From NCBI GenBank assembly GCA_022478985.1, contig JAKSZP010009195.1, positions 310,001-374,000 of the forward strand: 64,000 nt of DNA, given 5' to 3'. Under the pieces are notes generated by a model that had not been told where the DNA came from, searched no databases, and saw nothing but the letters and a program-made list of their open reading frames with translations. A program made the position numbers and the translations under genes. Origin of the DNA: Massospora cicadina. Its lineage: Eukaryota; Entomophthoromycota; Entomophthoromycetes; Entomophthorales; Entomophthoraceae. Below are positions 23,036 through 35,114 of the stretch, in pieces; positions within the stretch are counted from its first letter, which is position 1; each line of letters opens with the position of its first letter.

Positions 23036-24094
23036 ATGGGCGACTTTAATAACAAAAATAATACAACATGGGCGAGTGTCGCGGCAAGCGGTGCGCTTAA
23101 CAGTGCAACTAAGGGCAAGAAACGCCCTGGAGGGGGACCAGGAACCCAAGCTGTAAAAAAGTTGCAAACTCAGACACTGTCTGGGTTTATGGTATTTACT
23201 GTAAAGCACATGCAATACATGTACATTCAATTCAACCAACCTTTGTCAAAGGTGGAACACAGGATCAGACTCTTCCTTGGGGATGAGTCACCAACCCTGT
23301 GGGAGAAAACATGTGAGGCACAGCCCTCACTTTTCCCTCATGCGGTGTACATAGCCACCAACAACATGGGCCGTGGCTGAATCAATATTGGTTTTGAAAC
23401 AGCTGATGAAGCTGATGCCGCAGCAAAAATCTGCGTGGAAATTGCCCTTCCTGAGGGCAAAAAAATTGTGTGCACCATGTGCATCAGATGGAACAAAGCG
23501 AAAACTTTGTTCATCTCCTTTGACTCACTCCCCACCAACCTTCCTTGTAAGGTAATTGAGGAGGAGCTCCGCAAAGGTCTTGTGGCCTACGGAGAAATCC
23601 AACAACTCAAATTACAGCGATTTTGCTTAATGCCCGACCTGTGCACGGGCAAAGCTATTGCTGTAATCAACCCCTTCCCAAAAGTGGAAGAGGATTTATC
23701 CAGAATTCCCCATGCAGCAGAATTTCACTTCGCAGATGGGGGTCAGTTGGCTGCATTCCAAGTTACACTGGAACGCGCACCACCCATTTGCAACCACTGT
23801 GGCTCACTGGGACACAAGGAACATGCATGCCCTGTAAAAGAGGGCTTAATGGAAAATGATTTTTGTGAAGAAGCTATGGATAAAGATAATGAAAACTTCG
23901 CCAAAATGACTGATGGCCACCACCCATTCCACTGGGGTGAAGACGGACTATACTCCATTGTGGACCCAGTTACAAGTAAGCAGCGTAAAGCAGCACAAAA
24001 AGCCCGCAAGAGAGCAGCGGCTGAAGCAGTGGCACATGCGGAATCCGCCATTAACCATGGACAAATTCAGGAGGATATTTCAGATATTCACTGA
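23036..24094 (+). pseudogene. LINE ORF1 (RNA-binding gag-like protein), one in-frame stop
   Basis: About 352 codons in one frame, interrupted only by TGA at 23378-23380. The start ATG at 23036 gives a polar N-terminus (DFNNKNNTTWASVAASG) typical of fungal LINE ORF1. A CNHCGSLGHKEHAC knuckle (CX2CX4HX4C) lies at 23789-23830, and the C-terminus is Ala/Lys-rich. The product is expected to bind element RNA. It precedes ORF2 by about 380 bp. Confidence 0.8.
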
Positions 24095-24478
24095 ACCAAC
24101 CAATCAGAACAATATGCCCAGGTCAAAAGTTTTCACAGTAACCAGACTGAGCCACAAAGCGTCATCAGTCATGCACATACTGATGAACAATGCAACTGCA
24201 ATTTGGGTGAAAATGCGGTGCACAATGCAACAAAGTTGAACCTCAAAAATATAAAATCCAATCAACAGCCCGCATCAAATCAACATGAGACCTGTGCAGG
24301 AAAAGTTGATGCAAATGCAAAAAACCGCAATTCCCTTGAATCATTGGGATAGATTAAGGGAACCAACAATGGCAGTGAAAGAGTTGGAGTACAGATGCGG
24401 AGCATGTCCAAAATGAGCCGCGGTGGGATAGGACCAGAGGGTCCTCCCAACCGCTCCTGAGGCGCCGCGGGCACCTCA

Positions 24479-27400
24479 GTGTCAATAGGGACGTTAAATA
24501 TCGCGGGAGCCAGGGCTCATACATCCCAAGCCAAAAAGCTGGCATTCCTGCGAAAACCTCTTGTAGACATCTTGGCCATCCAAGAAACCCACTGCCTACA
24601 AGGGGAAGAAGAATCCTGGTCAACCAGGGTCGCACCATCACAATCAGTATGGACATCTCACTGTGGGGTGATAGTCCAGAACAACAAAAAATTTAAAATT
24701 ACAAATTCATCATCACACTTGCACGGTCAAGTCCTGGTAGCAACAATCATATGCAAGATGAAATAATTTCGTTAGCATGTATTTACGCACTGTGCACTGC
24801 AACTGAGAGAAAATTTTTTTTGAAAAAATTTCTACTCTCACCCTCCCACCAGATATCATCATGTTAGGCGATTTCAACTGCTGGGATAACCCCAATACAG
24901 ATTGATGGCCTAATCCCAGGGGATGCCCACCTGGACACATTGAATATCGCACAATGAAGGCATCTCTTGGCTTACAGGATGCTCTTCCCCCCAATTCACC
25001 AATCCTTCCCCATATGACAAGACCCAACATACGTGAGGGACTGCTCATATCAATGAGTTGTATTGACCACATCCTCATCCCACAATCCCACCACTCAAGA
25101 ATCTCCAAATTTACAACAAAAAAGATCAATTTTTCTGATCACCGATTAGTTATGGTGCAGTTAGCACCAACCCAATCCCACACACAGGTGTCGCCTTGGA
25201 GAAAGCTTCACCCAGAAAATATAGGATTGCCTGAGATACCTGACTGGGTTGAAAACAAGGCTACAAACCCAGAATTCACAGCCCCATTCACTTTGGATCC
25301 CATCGGAACATGGGAAATTTTCAAAAAAGATTTAACTAACAAAACCCAACATATTGCATCATGCAAGTACACCGCGGACACTGCCACAATCAAGCGTACC
25401 TTGGCAGAACTAGACCACCTGGAAATAAATACTCTGAGATCTGGCTATAGCCCTAATTGGGGACGCAAATGGGCAGAAATTTCAGCCTGACTTAACAATC
25501 TCATCTTTGAACACCAACACAGAATCAAAGTATCAAACAAAGGTAAGTTCATAAAGGAAGGCAAAACCTGTTTGACATACTTTATCCGCCAATTCCACTC
25601 CTGCGGAAACCAGCCCAAATGCACACAGGTCCACAAGACCAATGGCACCATGGCAACTGACCCTGAGGAGGTCAAGGTGGAAGTACATCGCTATTACACC
25701 AAATTATATCGTGATATGCCAACAGATCCACAAAAAATTAAAGAATTTATTCAAACTGCCATGATACAAAGTACACCACCAAATTACAATATACTATCTT
25801 TTATCACACGGGAGGAGCTTTGGGAAACAATTCGCGGTGCACCACGTAGGAAATGCCCAGGACCTGATGGGATACCCTACGAATTTTACAAAAATTATTT
25901 TCAACAAATTGCCCCCTCCTATTGGCGTCAATGAACCAGAATTTGTTGGAAACACGCCTATTACCAGGAGGCCATGAATCCTATGTTATAACCTTGTATA
26001 AAAAGGGTGACAAGTTGGACCTGGCCAACTGGCGCCCAATTGCACTCTATAACACTGACACAAAAATTCTAACAAAAATTCTAGCAGCTAGATTAGGCGC
26101 AATTGCATCTGACGTCCTATCACCCAACCAGTTTGGGTTTATACCAGGGCGTTCAATCTGGAACAACATACACCCTGTTGCAAACATTTTCCAATCCAAA
26201 GCAACTGGTGCCCTGGTCTTCTTGGATCAGGAAAAGGCGTATGACCATGTTAGCTGGCCATACCTAAAAGAATGTCTACATGCCTTCAATCTCCCACCAA
26301 GATTCATAAAATGGGCGATGCTCCTAACAGAATCTGCAACCATGGCTGTATGCGGCCCTGGATTCCCAACAAACAATATCAAACCACACAGAGGGCTCAA
26401 ACAAGGGGATCCCCTCAGCCCACTGCTATACAATTTCAGCTTTGACCCACTCCTCCGAGTAACTGACTCACATCTCATGGGGATAACTGCACAAGGACAA
26501 CCAACAGTCAAGATACTGGCCTTTGCAGATGACTGCGTAGCAGGTATAGCAAACAATGAAGATGCCTGACAGCTGGAACACACTCTAGAGGAATACTCCA
26601 AGGTGAGCAATGCATCGCTCAACAAAAGGAAGACAGAAATCATCCTCTTAGGCAAATACACAAACAATTGGGCCACAACATCAGAACCTCACACCAGCAC
26701 TCGAAGAAAAAACCCAATTATTTTACCCTTTGCAACACCTCTCACCACCACTCCTGTCTGACACCTTGGAATCTGGCTAGAATCAGGGGGATATGCTAAT
26801 GAGTCAATGGAAAGTAACCTGTTACAACGGGTATCCAAACGCGTAGCCTCCCTCAAGAGGAGAACCCCAGGACTAACAGGACGAGTTACAGTTGCTAACT
26901 CGCTCATCCTCCCAATACTGTGGTACCAGGCCCATGCGATAGCCTTCTCACCTACCTTCATAACCTCAATTCACGCACTTATCCAGGGCTGGCTGTGGAC
27001 TGGCCCTCACCCTCCTATACGGATGGAAACACTATTTGGCCCACGCTCAAGCGGAGGCATGGGACTAATAGATTTTGAGAGCCATGCCAATTACATCCTA
27101 GGTACCTGGATAAAGGAAATCCTTGCTCCAGACCTCCTGCAACAACATTGGTCCAGAGCAGCAAAGGACTAACTTTGCACAGGCGCTCAAATTAACTAAC
27201 CCACATAGTCCACCCAGACTACTTTCATACCTTGCCAAGCACCCTACCGCAACAGGTCCGCATAGAACCTCCCCTCATTTCAAACATATCCCCTGAACTA
27301 TCCGCCATATGGGATGGACCATAGAGAACATGAGTACTATACAGGGAAGGGGACGATCCAGCCCCCAATTCAAATTAAGAAACCCAGAAAACCACCCCCA

Positions 27401-28037
27401 GAGGGATATGCTCGCAACAACCCCAAGCATAGCTAGGATAGAATACCTAGATATGCTGGACATTCCCTATGATATAACCACACAGAAAGCAATGTGGAAA
27501 ATGACACACCACCCACTCCTACAACCAAGGATAAGAGCAAACGCCTGGCGCTGTTTGAGAAGGACCTATAGGATGGTGGTTCGCTCCAACTCCCTCCACA
27601 AAACATGTGCAGTATATGGAGGGGAGGGATCCCTACATCACCGCCTAGAAACATGCCCCCCAACCAAAGCTATATGGCAGGAAGTCGCACGCCTGCTCAA
27701 GATTCAAAACGAACAGGAATTCTCAATATCAAAGAGTATCTTTGCGCTCCAGATTGAGTCACCAATCCCATCTACCCTCCGCTCCCTAATAATACCCATT
27801 GCAATGTGGACAATACACACAATTGCATTAGATGTGTTCAAGGGCACGGTCCTAACCATTCATGGGATTATTAACAGATTCCATGTCCACTTACTAGAGC
27901 ACTTCCAAGCCTGGCTCTATGGATATATGAGACCAAGACAAAAAGCGCTCATAGATTCATGGCTCCCACTCTGGTTCCTCCACACAGACCCTTTCCTTCA
28001 CACATGCTCCATAGCAGGGGATACCCCCTCGGAGTAG
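24479..28037 (+). pseudogene. LINE ORF2: endonuclease and reverse transcriptase, broken
   Basis: Endonuclease motifs in order: IGTLNIAGARAH and ILAIQETHC (24479-24600), LGDFNCWDN (GDFN 24867-24878) and FSDHRLVMVQL (about 25131). RT motifs: CPGPDGIPYEFYKN (25855-25890), LANWRPIALYNTDTKILTKI, NQFGFIPGRSIWNNI, ALVFLDQEKAYDHVSW, GLKQGDPLSPLLYN and LAFADDCVAG (about 26515-26540). The tail at 27309-28037 holds a Cys/His segment (C...GEGSLHHRLETC). Damage: frameshifts near 24770, 25930 and 27180-27300, and TGA at 25488, 26567 and 26759. FLDQEKAYD is typical of LINE RTs in fungi. Function is lost unless another copy is intact. Confidence 0.85.
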
Positions 28038-28149
28038 TGCACCAACCCCCCCATACCTGGCAGTCCCGCTGGCAACAGGGGTAACTTGAGTACCCTGGGG
28101 TGCCCAATTTTTATATATCTTAGTTATTCTCTTAGTTTCACATATATTC

Positions 28150-28275
28150 GGTAATGTCTGTCCCCTGGTCAGCTTACCTCGGTTAAATAAATGGTAATTC
28201 ATGCCATTGCTCTAGATAAAACTGTCATTATTTTATATTTCTTCGAGGTAAGCCAACCAGGGGACAGACATTACC
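28150..28275. repeat. 32-bp inverted repeat around a 62-bp spacer
   Basis: The left arm 28150-28181 and right arm 28244-28275 are reverse complements at 30 of 32 positions. Both contain TGTCTGTCCCCTGGT or its complement. It lies at the 3' end of the LINE, between it and an opposite-strand remnant. It could be a small foldback/MITE, a structured LINE 3' end, or a tail-to-tail join of two elements sharing a 3' end. Confidence 0.85.
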
Positions 28276-28311
28276 AAAATTAAAAACTAAAATTAAAAAC
28301 TAAAAACTAAA
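28276..28311 (+). repeat. Short A-rich simple repeat
   Basis: Three imperfect copies of AAATTAAAAACT directly after the inverted repeat. This could be the tail of a non-LTR insertion. Confidence 0.6.
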
Positions 28312-29880
28312 GTGACTAATTGGTTCAAACAAAACGCCCAAATGATTGGATTGAGTGAAACAATTTGAATAAAACAACTAACCAGGTGGGCAGTGGAATC
28401 TGCTTATCCCTCCATGGCAGAAGGGGAGGGGGATTGGGGGGCTCATTTTTGGCAGCGTCTTCTTCCTCCCATAGTAGAGTGCATGTCATGGCAGACAGTA
28501 AGGGAGTTGGTGCATCTGCGGCATGTGGTTCAATATCTCTAATATTTGGTATTTCATGGAAATTGCCAGCTAGGTAAATGGCACTGATATATTTGTTTAA
28601 AGCTTTTTCAGCTTTAATGCGGGCATCTGGGAGTTTAATGAATGTGGCGATGTTGGTTCAGGTAATTTTAGCTTTTGGTTTCCGTGCTATAGTTGCCACG
28701 TTCTGGTAACATTGTTAACAATTTTGTGTAACTGGTTTAATGTGATTTTACTTTTTGGGGTGAGGGTTGAGGGGATTACAGGAGGTGGAATTCCTCCTGT
28801 GAGCATCGCCACTGATTTGGCGACAGCTTTACAAAGGGGATGACAATCTGGTGTTGCAGCTGCTTCAACTTCAAGCTGGTGATTGCTGCAAAACGATTCA
28901 GCGTTTGGCTGTGGGGTATATAGTCAAGGGGGGTATTTGATGTCCCATTCTGCATTAAAAAACCGCTCAATTTGCAGAGATGGTTCTTCAATGAGCTTAC
29001 CTGATTTTTCAATCTCAGCCAATAACACCCATGGGTTTTGGTTGAATTGGATTGGGGAATCAGCGTACAGTTGAGGTTTGATTGGTTTGTTTGAGGAAGC
29101 ATGGGATTGAACTGGGATCCAATCCGATGCTTGATTGGAGGAATCATTTATGGCATTGGGGCGAGGTGGAGGCTAATTGGTGGCTGCAGGTGCAGCTGCA
29201 GCTTCTGGTTTTGGGGGTGGGGGAGCTAGGACTGTGCCCCATACCAGAACTTGTACAGGGTGGGTGGCGGATTGGAGGTCAGCGGATAAGTTGTCTGATC
29301 TGTCAGAAGTGGCTAAGGAGGGGCTCTTGTGTTTTGAGTGGTCCAACTCAAAACATGATGGACAGATCATCTGCCCGCCCTCAACGTGGGCCCAAAATGG
29401 ATGGTCAGGTGCTGAAGGAATTACAGTGTGAGGGGGAATTGACATGGCGATTTTATTAAATTCAGGGCTGATCATGGCATATGCCTGAGGCCCAGTGAGT
29501 CGTGTGGCCCCATTTGGGATCACAAATTGTAAGATGGGGTTGGAGTCATAGGCTGCCAAACTGTCCATCAGCTCCTGGTGGAGCACATCAGGGGAGGTGG
29601 GTGGGCAAACCAGCAAACTGGACCACCAAAGTGTGTCCACTAGGAGCTGGGTTTGAGTTGTGGGGAGAGGGGTGCCCTGGAATACCAGGGGCACAGTTGC
29701 TGCAGTGGGAGCGTCAGCTCCACAGGTAAAGCCAAGGTCAAAATACCCCTTTTAGGGGCGGAAATCTATGAATTTGGCAGGTGTCATCACCACCTGTGCC
29801 ATTTCAATAATGGCTTGGTCATGGTATGGGAATAGTTTCCCATATTCAACCCTTAGGCCATAGTGCATGTTGCTCCGGGG
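28312..29880 (-). pseudogene. Unrecognised coding remnant with Cys/His motif
   Basis: The longest part, 29173-29694, is 173 open codons. It contains LTGPQAYAMISPEFNKIAM, a CPSCFELDHSKH motif and a Pro/Ala-rich tail (APPPPKPEAAAAPAA). After a stop near 29170 another frame stays open to about 28920 (WIPVQSHASSNKPIKPQL, FNQNPWVLLAEIEK, ERFFNAEWDIKYPP). Upstream, 29700-29880 reads MHYGLRVEYGKLFPYHD. Base composition and openness resemble the neighbouring LINE ORF1. It may be ORF1/gag of another retroelement pointing the other way; I do not recognise the family. Confidence 0.5.
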
Positions 29881-30796
29881 AGAACCAGGGGGCAGCGAGG
29901 TACCACTTGGGTACAAGTAAGGTGGGCGTTGAGAACCTTGGAAAGAAAAAATTGTCTCATGGGTTTAATATGACTGGGTGAACCAGTCCTAGCACATTTT
30001 CCTGCCAGATGGAAAATGGTGAGGGAGTTTTGCCACTGCCCCACACTGGAGCATCCAGCTAAGAATTTGAGGACATTGGAGAAAAACTACAATGGGCAAT
30101 TTGGATATGTTTTATTAATTCATGTAATTTTACTTGGAAATTTATGCAAAGTGGAAAGAGAGTTACTGTCATCATTTTAACTAAGATTATCAAAACTTAG
30201 GAGCCAAAAATTAAAACTGAATATAAAAAAGTTAAGACAACTTGAAACTAGCTTTATAAAATCAGCACCTGTGTCCATTTAATCAAATCGTTAATTTGGG
30301 ATAAATCAAAAGTACATAATCTGGTTAAAATACCAGCAGAAACTCTAGAGGAAGAATACTTTGATTGTTAATAACTCCTTGACAGAGAGGTTAGCTAAAT
30401 TTTTGTTGAACCTTATGTTAGACAATATACTGAAGTTATTTAAGAATGTCAATAAGAGTACCTCCAGCAGGGCAATGAGCAGAACAAACCAGCGTTAAAT
30501 GTTCCATAAGGTAGCATCAAAAGAAAATTCACTCAGTGAGGATTATCATGCCCCTTCAGAAGGTCTCCTGGTGTCTAATCTGTGTTGAAAGAACCCCTCT
30601 GCAGTAATTTTGCTAACCAAGCAAAAAGAGTACAGGCAGATTTGCTGATTAGTACTGATATAAAAATTTCAATTCTCATTAGGTTTAGTTTAATGTCATT
30701 AACTTCAGTGATAGATGCAGTCATTTTACTTTAAGTGATCTAAAATCAATTTTTAATAAAAAAATCTTTTCATGACAACTCTTGAAGGAGGGAGTT
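29881..30796. other. No gene recognised
   Basis: AT-rich sequence with no supported motif. The first 180 bp may carry the 5' end of the preceding - strand remnant. Confidence 0.3.
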
Positions 30797-31753
30797 GTTA
30801 GAATCCAAGGATTGCTCGCTTGCTTATAATAATCCAGCACATAAAATTTAAAAAGTTTGACCTTTATCCTTGATTTTTGCCAGTGTCTTACAGTATATTG
30901 ACTGTTTGGAAGCTCAATAGTATCATTAATCTAAAATGCTCTTTTGTTTTTCTTGCGCTAATTTTTCCTACAAATTTGGGAACTTTTGCTTATGCAGTCA
31001 AGACACAAATTGGTAATTTTCGTCCTGGAAGATTGTCAACAATCTTAATAAGAACCATCTTTTGATATTTAAACCAGATAATAGAACTAATAGTATATAG
31101 TTTTTTATTAGAAGATATAATTTGATGATATTTTTACTGGACAGGCACCTTATTTATATTTTTAGTGCATCTCCTGGACATACTTTGAGCACGCAATTTT
31201 CCACAGATATTTTCAGCCTCAGTTCAGCCCATGAACTGGTGCAAGCATGGCCTTTTAATAGGACTATTGGTGGCAAAATACTCTTAAAATTAGGAAGGTT
31301 TCAGGTACAAAATTGCAACTCAAACATGCAAATTTGTCCTAAGGTCAGCCCAAATTGAGTAACATCATACAGCTGATGAAATACAATTATTGGGAAAATG
31401 GGCATCAATTTAAGTCTAATGACATACCTTTAATCAGGACGTCAGCAGGCCTCTCAATAGCACTAGGTACTCCCATTTGGGCTGTCCATGTGCAAGTGCT
31501 ATCATGCCAATTTTGAGCATTGTCATACAAATTTTGCCATAGGTTAGAAAATTGACTGCAATAATATGACGGGAAATATATAGTTTATTAGCCCATGGGA
31601 TTTTTAAAGCAAATTTGGATATTAATCACAGGGCAATTTTCTTGATTATAAAGCTGATTTTATGCACAAGTAATCAGGAATAATTGCCAAGTTTAGTCAG
31701 TTAATTGGCCAGAATTAATTGTTTAAAAGGGTTTACTTTCAATTCAACTACCA
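30797..31753 (-). repeat. Element B LTR (left, 3')
   Basis: Direct repeat of 41900-42905, including a 44-nt identical run (31441-31484 versus 42597-42640). The ends TGTTAG (left) and ...CAACTACCA (right) give TG...CA. A third, diverged copy ends at 54290. Confidence 0.7.
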
Positions 31754-32700
31754 GAATCTGACTCTTCCCCACTGACTAGATCATAATCCCTGAGATTCTC
31801 AATTATTCTGCAATGATTGCCAACAATCAGCTTTGGTTTTGGCACAAATTGCCAATGGATAAAGAGTTGAATTCCCCTAGCTTTGGGATTGGCCCAAATT
31901 TCCAATGGACTTGGAGCTGGATCCCCTCCTCAAGAGAAAACAATAGCTATTAGTTTTTTGTGATATTATCTTTATATATATTAAAAGTAATTAAAGTGGG
32001 TCAACCTTGAAACAAATATACCGTACTAAGTTTTCAGCCAGTACAGGTTTCAGAATTGTGTTGAATAAAAACTGCCCTATATAGGAAGCAGGAAATACTC
32101 TGCAAGGCTGATCACCCTTTATTTGTATATATATTTTGTATTTATTATTTTATAGTTTTTGCTTTTCTTTTTTATATTTATCTTATTTTATTTTTCCCAT
32201 GTGGTATTATATATATGTGTTCTTTAATTGGCTAACTTAATAAATCTTCTTTCAAAATTTTGCATGGAAATGGTTGTATATAAGGCCAGTCCTAACTTCC
32301 TTGATTGCATAGGGAAATTGTGATGTCTTTTCTATATCAAAAGAGAAACTCAGATGCGATCTAACTTCTGTAATTGGCCTGATGCATGGGTGTTGCAAAA
32401 AAAGAACTTAATTGCCTACTTTATATTTGGCCAAACTGTAGCATTTTGCATATCCTTTTTATATCAGGCCTTTTTAATGTCAAAACTGTTGTCAAAAGCT
32501 TGAGATTACAGTATTATTAGGGTATCCACAAATTTCTCAACACATTGAGGATAATTTTTCTTAATTGGTTCATCTAAGACTGAATATAGTAGTGATGGTA
32601 GGGAAGGATGTATTCCATATAACAACTGAAAAGGGACATCATGTCAGCTGAATGATAGGAGATGTTGTAGGCAAATAAGCCAAACTCAAGTAGGTGCTTC
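31754..32700. other. 3' part of element B, includes a 50-bp duplication
   Basis: Expected to contain the integrase C-terminus, but no motif is readable. 31831-31880 and 31881-31930 are adjacent 50-bp direct repeats, similar but not identical. Confidence 0.4.
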
Positions 32701-33060
32701 ATCCAGATGGTTTGTTTGAAGTTAATTTTCAGATGATATTCATCACCGTCCCATATTCTCGCTCAACTGTACCATTGGTTTGGGATGATAGGGAGCGGAA
32801 ATAATGACTATTACTCCCATTAACTGGTTGAGCTTTGTGAGGACATTGGCAGTGAAAATATTCCATTATCTTGTAAAAATGATCTGTGGACACCCATGCT
32901 TGTGGAGGATATTTTAGGACGAATTTGGCTGTAGTTGCTGCTCCTGCTTCCCAAATAGCCTTAGCTTTAGCCATTTAGTCAAGTGTTTGATAGCCATGAT
33001 AGTGTACTTGGACTTTGGCTTTCTTGTACGAAGAGTCCTGATGACATTAATAGATATGGT
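32700..33060 (-). pseudogene. Integrase core, element B
   Basis: The - strand at 32729-32974 includes AKFVLKYPPQAWVSTDHFYK (altered second-Asp region) and QTNGTVEREYGTVMN, the segment with the catalytic Glu. Sequence up to 33060 continues the core in another frame (the AIKHLTKW-like motif near 32970). Confidence 0.65.
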
Positions 33061-33469
33061 ATGCCAAACAAACTTGGGTCAAACAAGTTGATAAAATTCT
33101 TTTTTGATGGTTTTTTTCCTTGACACTTGCACAACACTTTAGCGTTTCCTAGATGTCAAAGTGCATTCACTCCCAATAATATAATTGCTTCAGATTCTCC
33201 ATAATCTTATTAAATCTACCATGTCCTATATTTTATGAGCAGCCAATATGATGTCTGTTTGGGCCAATAGTTGTAAGAATATATAGTTTTTGCTCTTGAT
33301 GATCTTGTAAAGTGTCCTGTTTTCAATTATTGTATCTTTTCATAAGCCCAATAATGATATTTGATCTGATTTGGGCTCATCTAGATACTCTTCCCTGATC
33401 ATCTTTTTAAACAACTCATCAGCGGCCAAAATTTAAGCGCAGCAATAGTGGGCAGTCAGGATAGGAAGT

Positions 33470-33900
33470 TGGCATTCTGATGCTTTACCCCTGTTTAATT
33501 CTTAATCATGTAATTATAGGCTTAAGCTTTAATGACCAGTGGGCTAATAAGCCCTCAGGCTCCCTCAAGTTGTTCAACTATCTTAAGGACGCATGATTGG
33601 TAAAATCAATGAATCGAGTACCATAAAGATAGACTCAAAATTTCTTGAAAGCATATATGGCTGCCAAGCATTTCTGTTCTATCACCATATAACTTCTCTC
33701 ATGAATGTTTGTGGTTTGACTATAAATGGCAACATGATGTTCTTCGCCATCCTCTACTATCTGAGATAATACAGCTCCAACTTCTGTAAGTAATGCATCT
33801 GTCTGGACAATACATTCACGGTTAAAGTCAAGGTTTCATAGGATGGGGGCCACCAATAGTGCCTATCTAAGCTGATTGAATGCTTCTTGACAGCCAGATT
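33470..33900 (-). pseudogene. RNase H, element B
   Basis: Frames on the - strand give SYMVIEQKCLAAIYAFKKF near 33630-33700 (catalytic Glu segment) and LREPEGLLAHWSLKLKP near 33515-33570, the RNase H end also seen in elements 1 and D. Confidence 0.65.
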
Positions 33901-33929
33901 CAAATCAAATGCATACTTGCCTTAAGTAG

Positions 33930-34720
33930 ATAAGTGGTTCTCCAAGCTGTGAAAAATTGGCAATAAATCGTCAATAATAACTGATCATGTCTGGAAAACT
34001 TGGATATTGCGCTTTGACTAGGGCTGTTTCATTTTGGATATGGCTTCTAACTTAGAGTCTTGGGGCCAAAATCCTACTTTGTCAATTACAGATCCAAGAT
34101 ATTACAGCTGGTCTTTGAAGAACTGGCACTTTTTGGGCTTGATTTTTAAGTATGAAGCTTTTACCTTCTGAGAACCTTCTTGAATTGTTCCAGGAGTTAT
34201 CAAAAGTGCGACTGAAAACAATAATTTTGTCAAAGTACACTAGTACACACAACTTTAAATCTCCCACGATTGTGTCCATGGCTCTCTGGAAGATAGCCAG
34301 GTCATTGCATAGCTCACGATGCATTCTTGTTGTCTAAAATAACCCTCTTGCGTTATTAATGCACATTTTTGTGCTCCTCTTTGAGAATGTTGATTTGCCA
34401 ATTCCCACTAATGAGGTCCTTTACCAAAAAGTATTTTGCACTCCCTAGCCTGTCCAATGCATCTTCAATCTGTAACAGAAGATATGAATCTTTTTTCACT
34501 ATGTTTAATTTTTGGCAATCAAATACCACTCAATTGCTTCCATCCTTCTTTTTACTAATATAATTGGCGCGGCCCAAGGACTTTTTGATGGCACTAGCAT
34601 GCCAAGACCAAGTAGTTTTTTAATCTCCTTTGAAACAGCATCTTCTGATGCTTTTGGTGTTTAGTAAGGCATAATCAAATAGGTTTGTGATCTCTGGTAT
34701 CAATAGTGTAGATGAAATCC
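33930..34720 (-). pseudogene. Reverse transcriptase, element B
   Basis: At 34082-34324 the - strand reads LAIFQRAMDTIVGDLKL, then VLVYFDKIIVFSRTF: the FQRxMD motif and a YxDD changed to YFDK (from about 34237). N-terminal RT motifs run up to about 34700 in broken frames. Confidence 0.7.
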
Positions 34721-34739
34721 TTAGCATATCCTAGGTCAA

Positions 34740-35114
34740 AATTATCTTGCGTGAATATTTCCCAATGTTTTTAAAATAAATCCTTTTTTTGACTCTTCTC
34801 AAAGATGGTCAAGTTACTCAAATTTTCCATTATAACAACGTTGTTAATGCTGCCTATGTCCTTGTTAAGAACCCCATCTTAACAAGATTTCTAAACTTGA
34901 AGAATGAGTTGATTTATGTGGTAGGGAACAGATTTAAGAAGTTGATTATCTGATGTCAATAAATTAATATGGGAAATTTTGTAACTCACACATAAAAAAC
35001 AAATTTCGCATGGGACTTCAGCTGATCCTGTCTAATTACAGGTGCAATTTTAGTCTTTTCAATTTCATCTAGCCATTTTTAACTGTGGTTAAAGCTTAAC
35101 ACTTATCTCATTAG
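34740..35114 (-). pseudogene. Probable protease-RT linker, element B
   Basis: Lies directly 5' of the RT on the - strand and ends at the LTR of element A. No protease triad is readable; the call rests on position only. Confidence 0.35.

Larger units (their letters stand above)
23036..28230 (+). mobile_element. L1/Tad-type non-LTR retrotransposon (LINE)
   Basis: The best-preserved element in the window. ORF1 with a CCHC knuckle is followed by ORF2 with an apurinic-endonuclease-like domain, reverse transcriptase (FADD) and a C-terminal Cys/His segment. It appears full length at the protein level but has four in-frame TGA codons and at least three frameshifts. The 3' untranslated region after 28037 ends near an inverted repeat and a short A-rich simple repeat rather than a clean poly(A). 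The 5' end is near or just before 23036 and not sharply defined. Confidence 0.85.

Noticed and set aside
23036..28037. Alternative genetic code (UGA as Trp) suggested by the TGA-only stops in the LINE
   Set aside because: The host gene ends with TGA at the conserved GLF terminus; decay of CGA codons is simpler.
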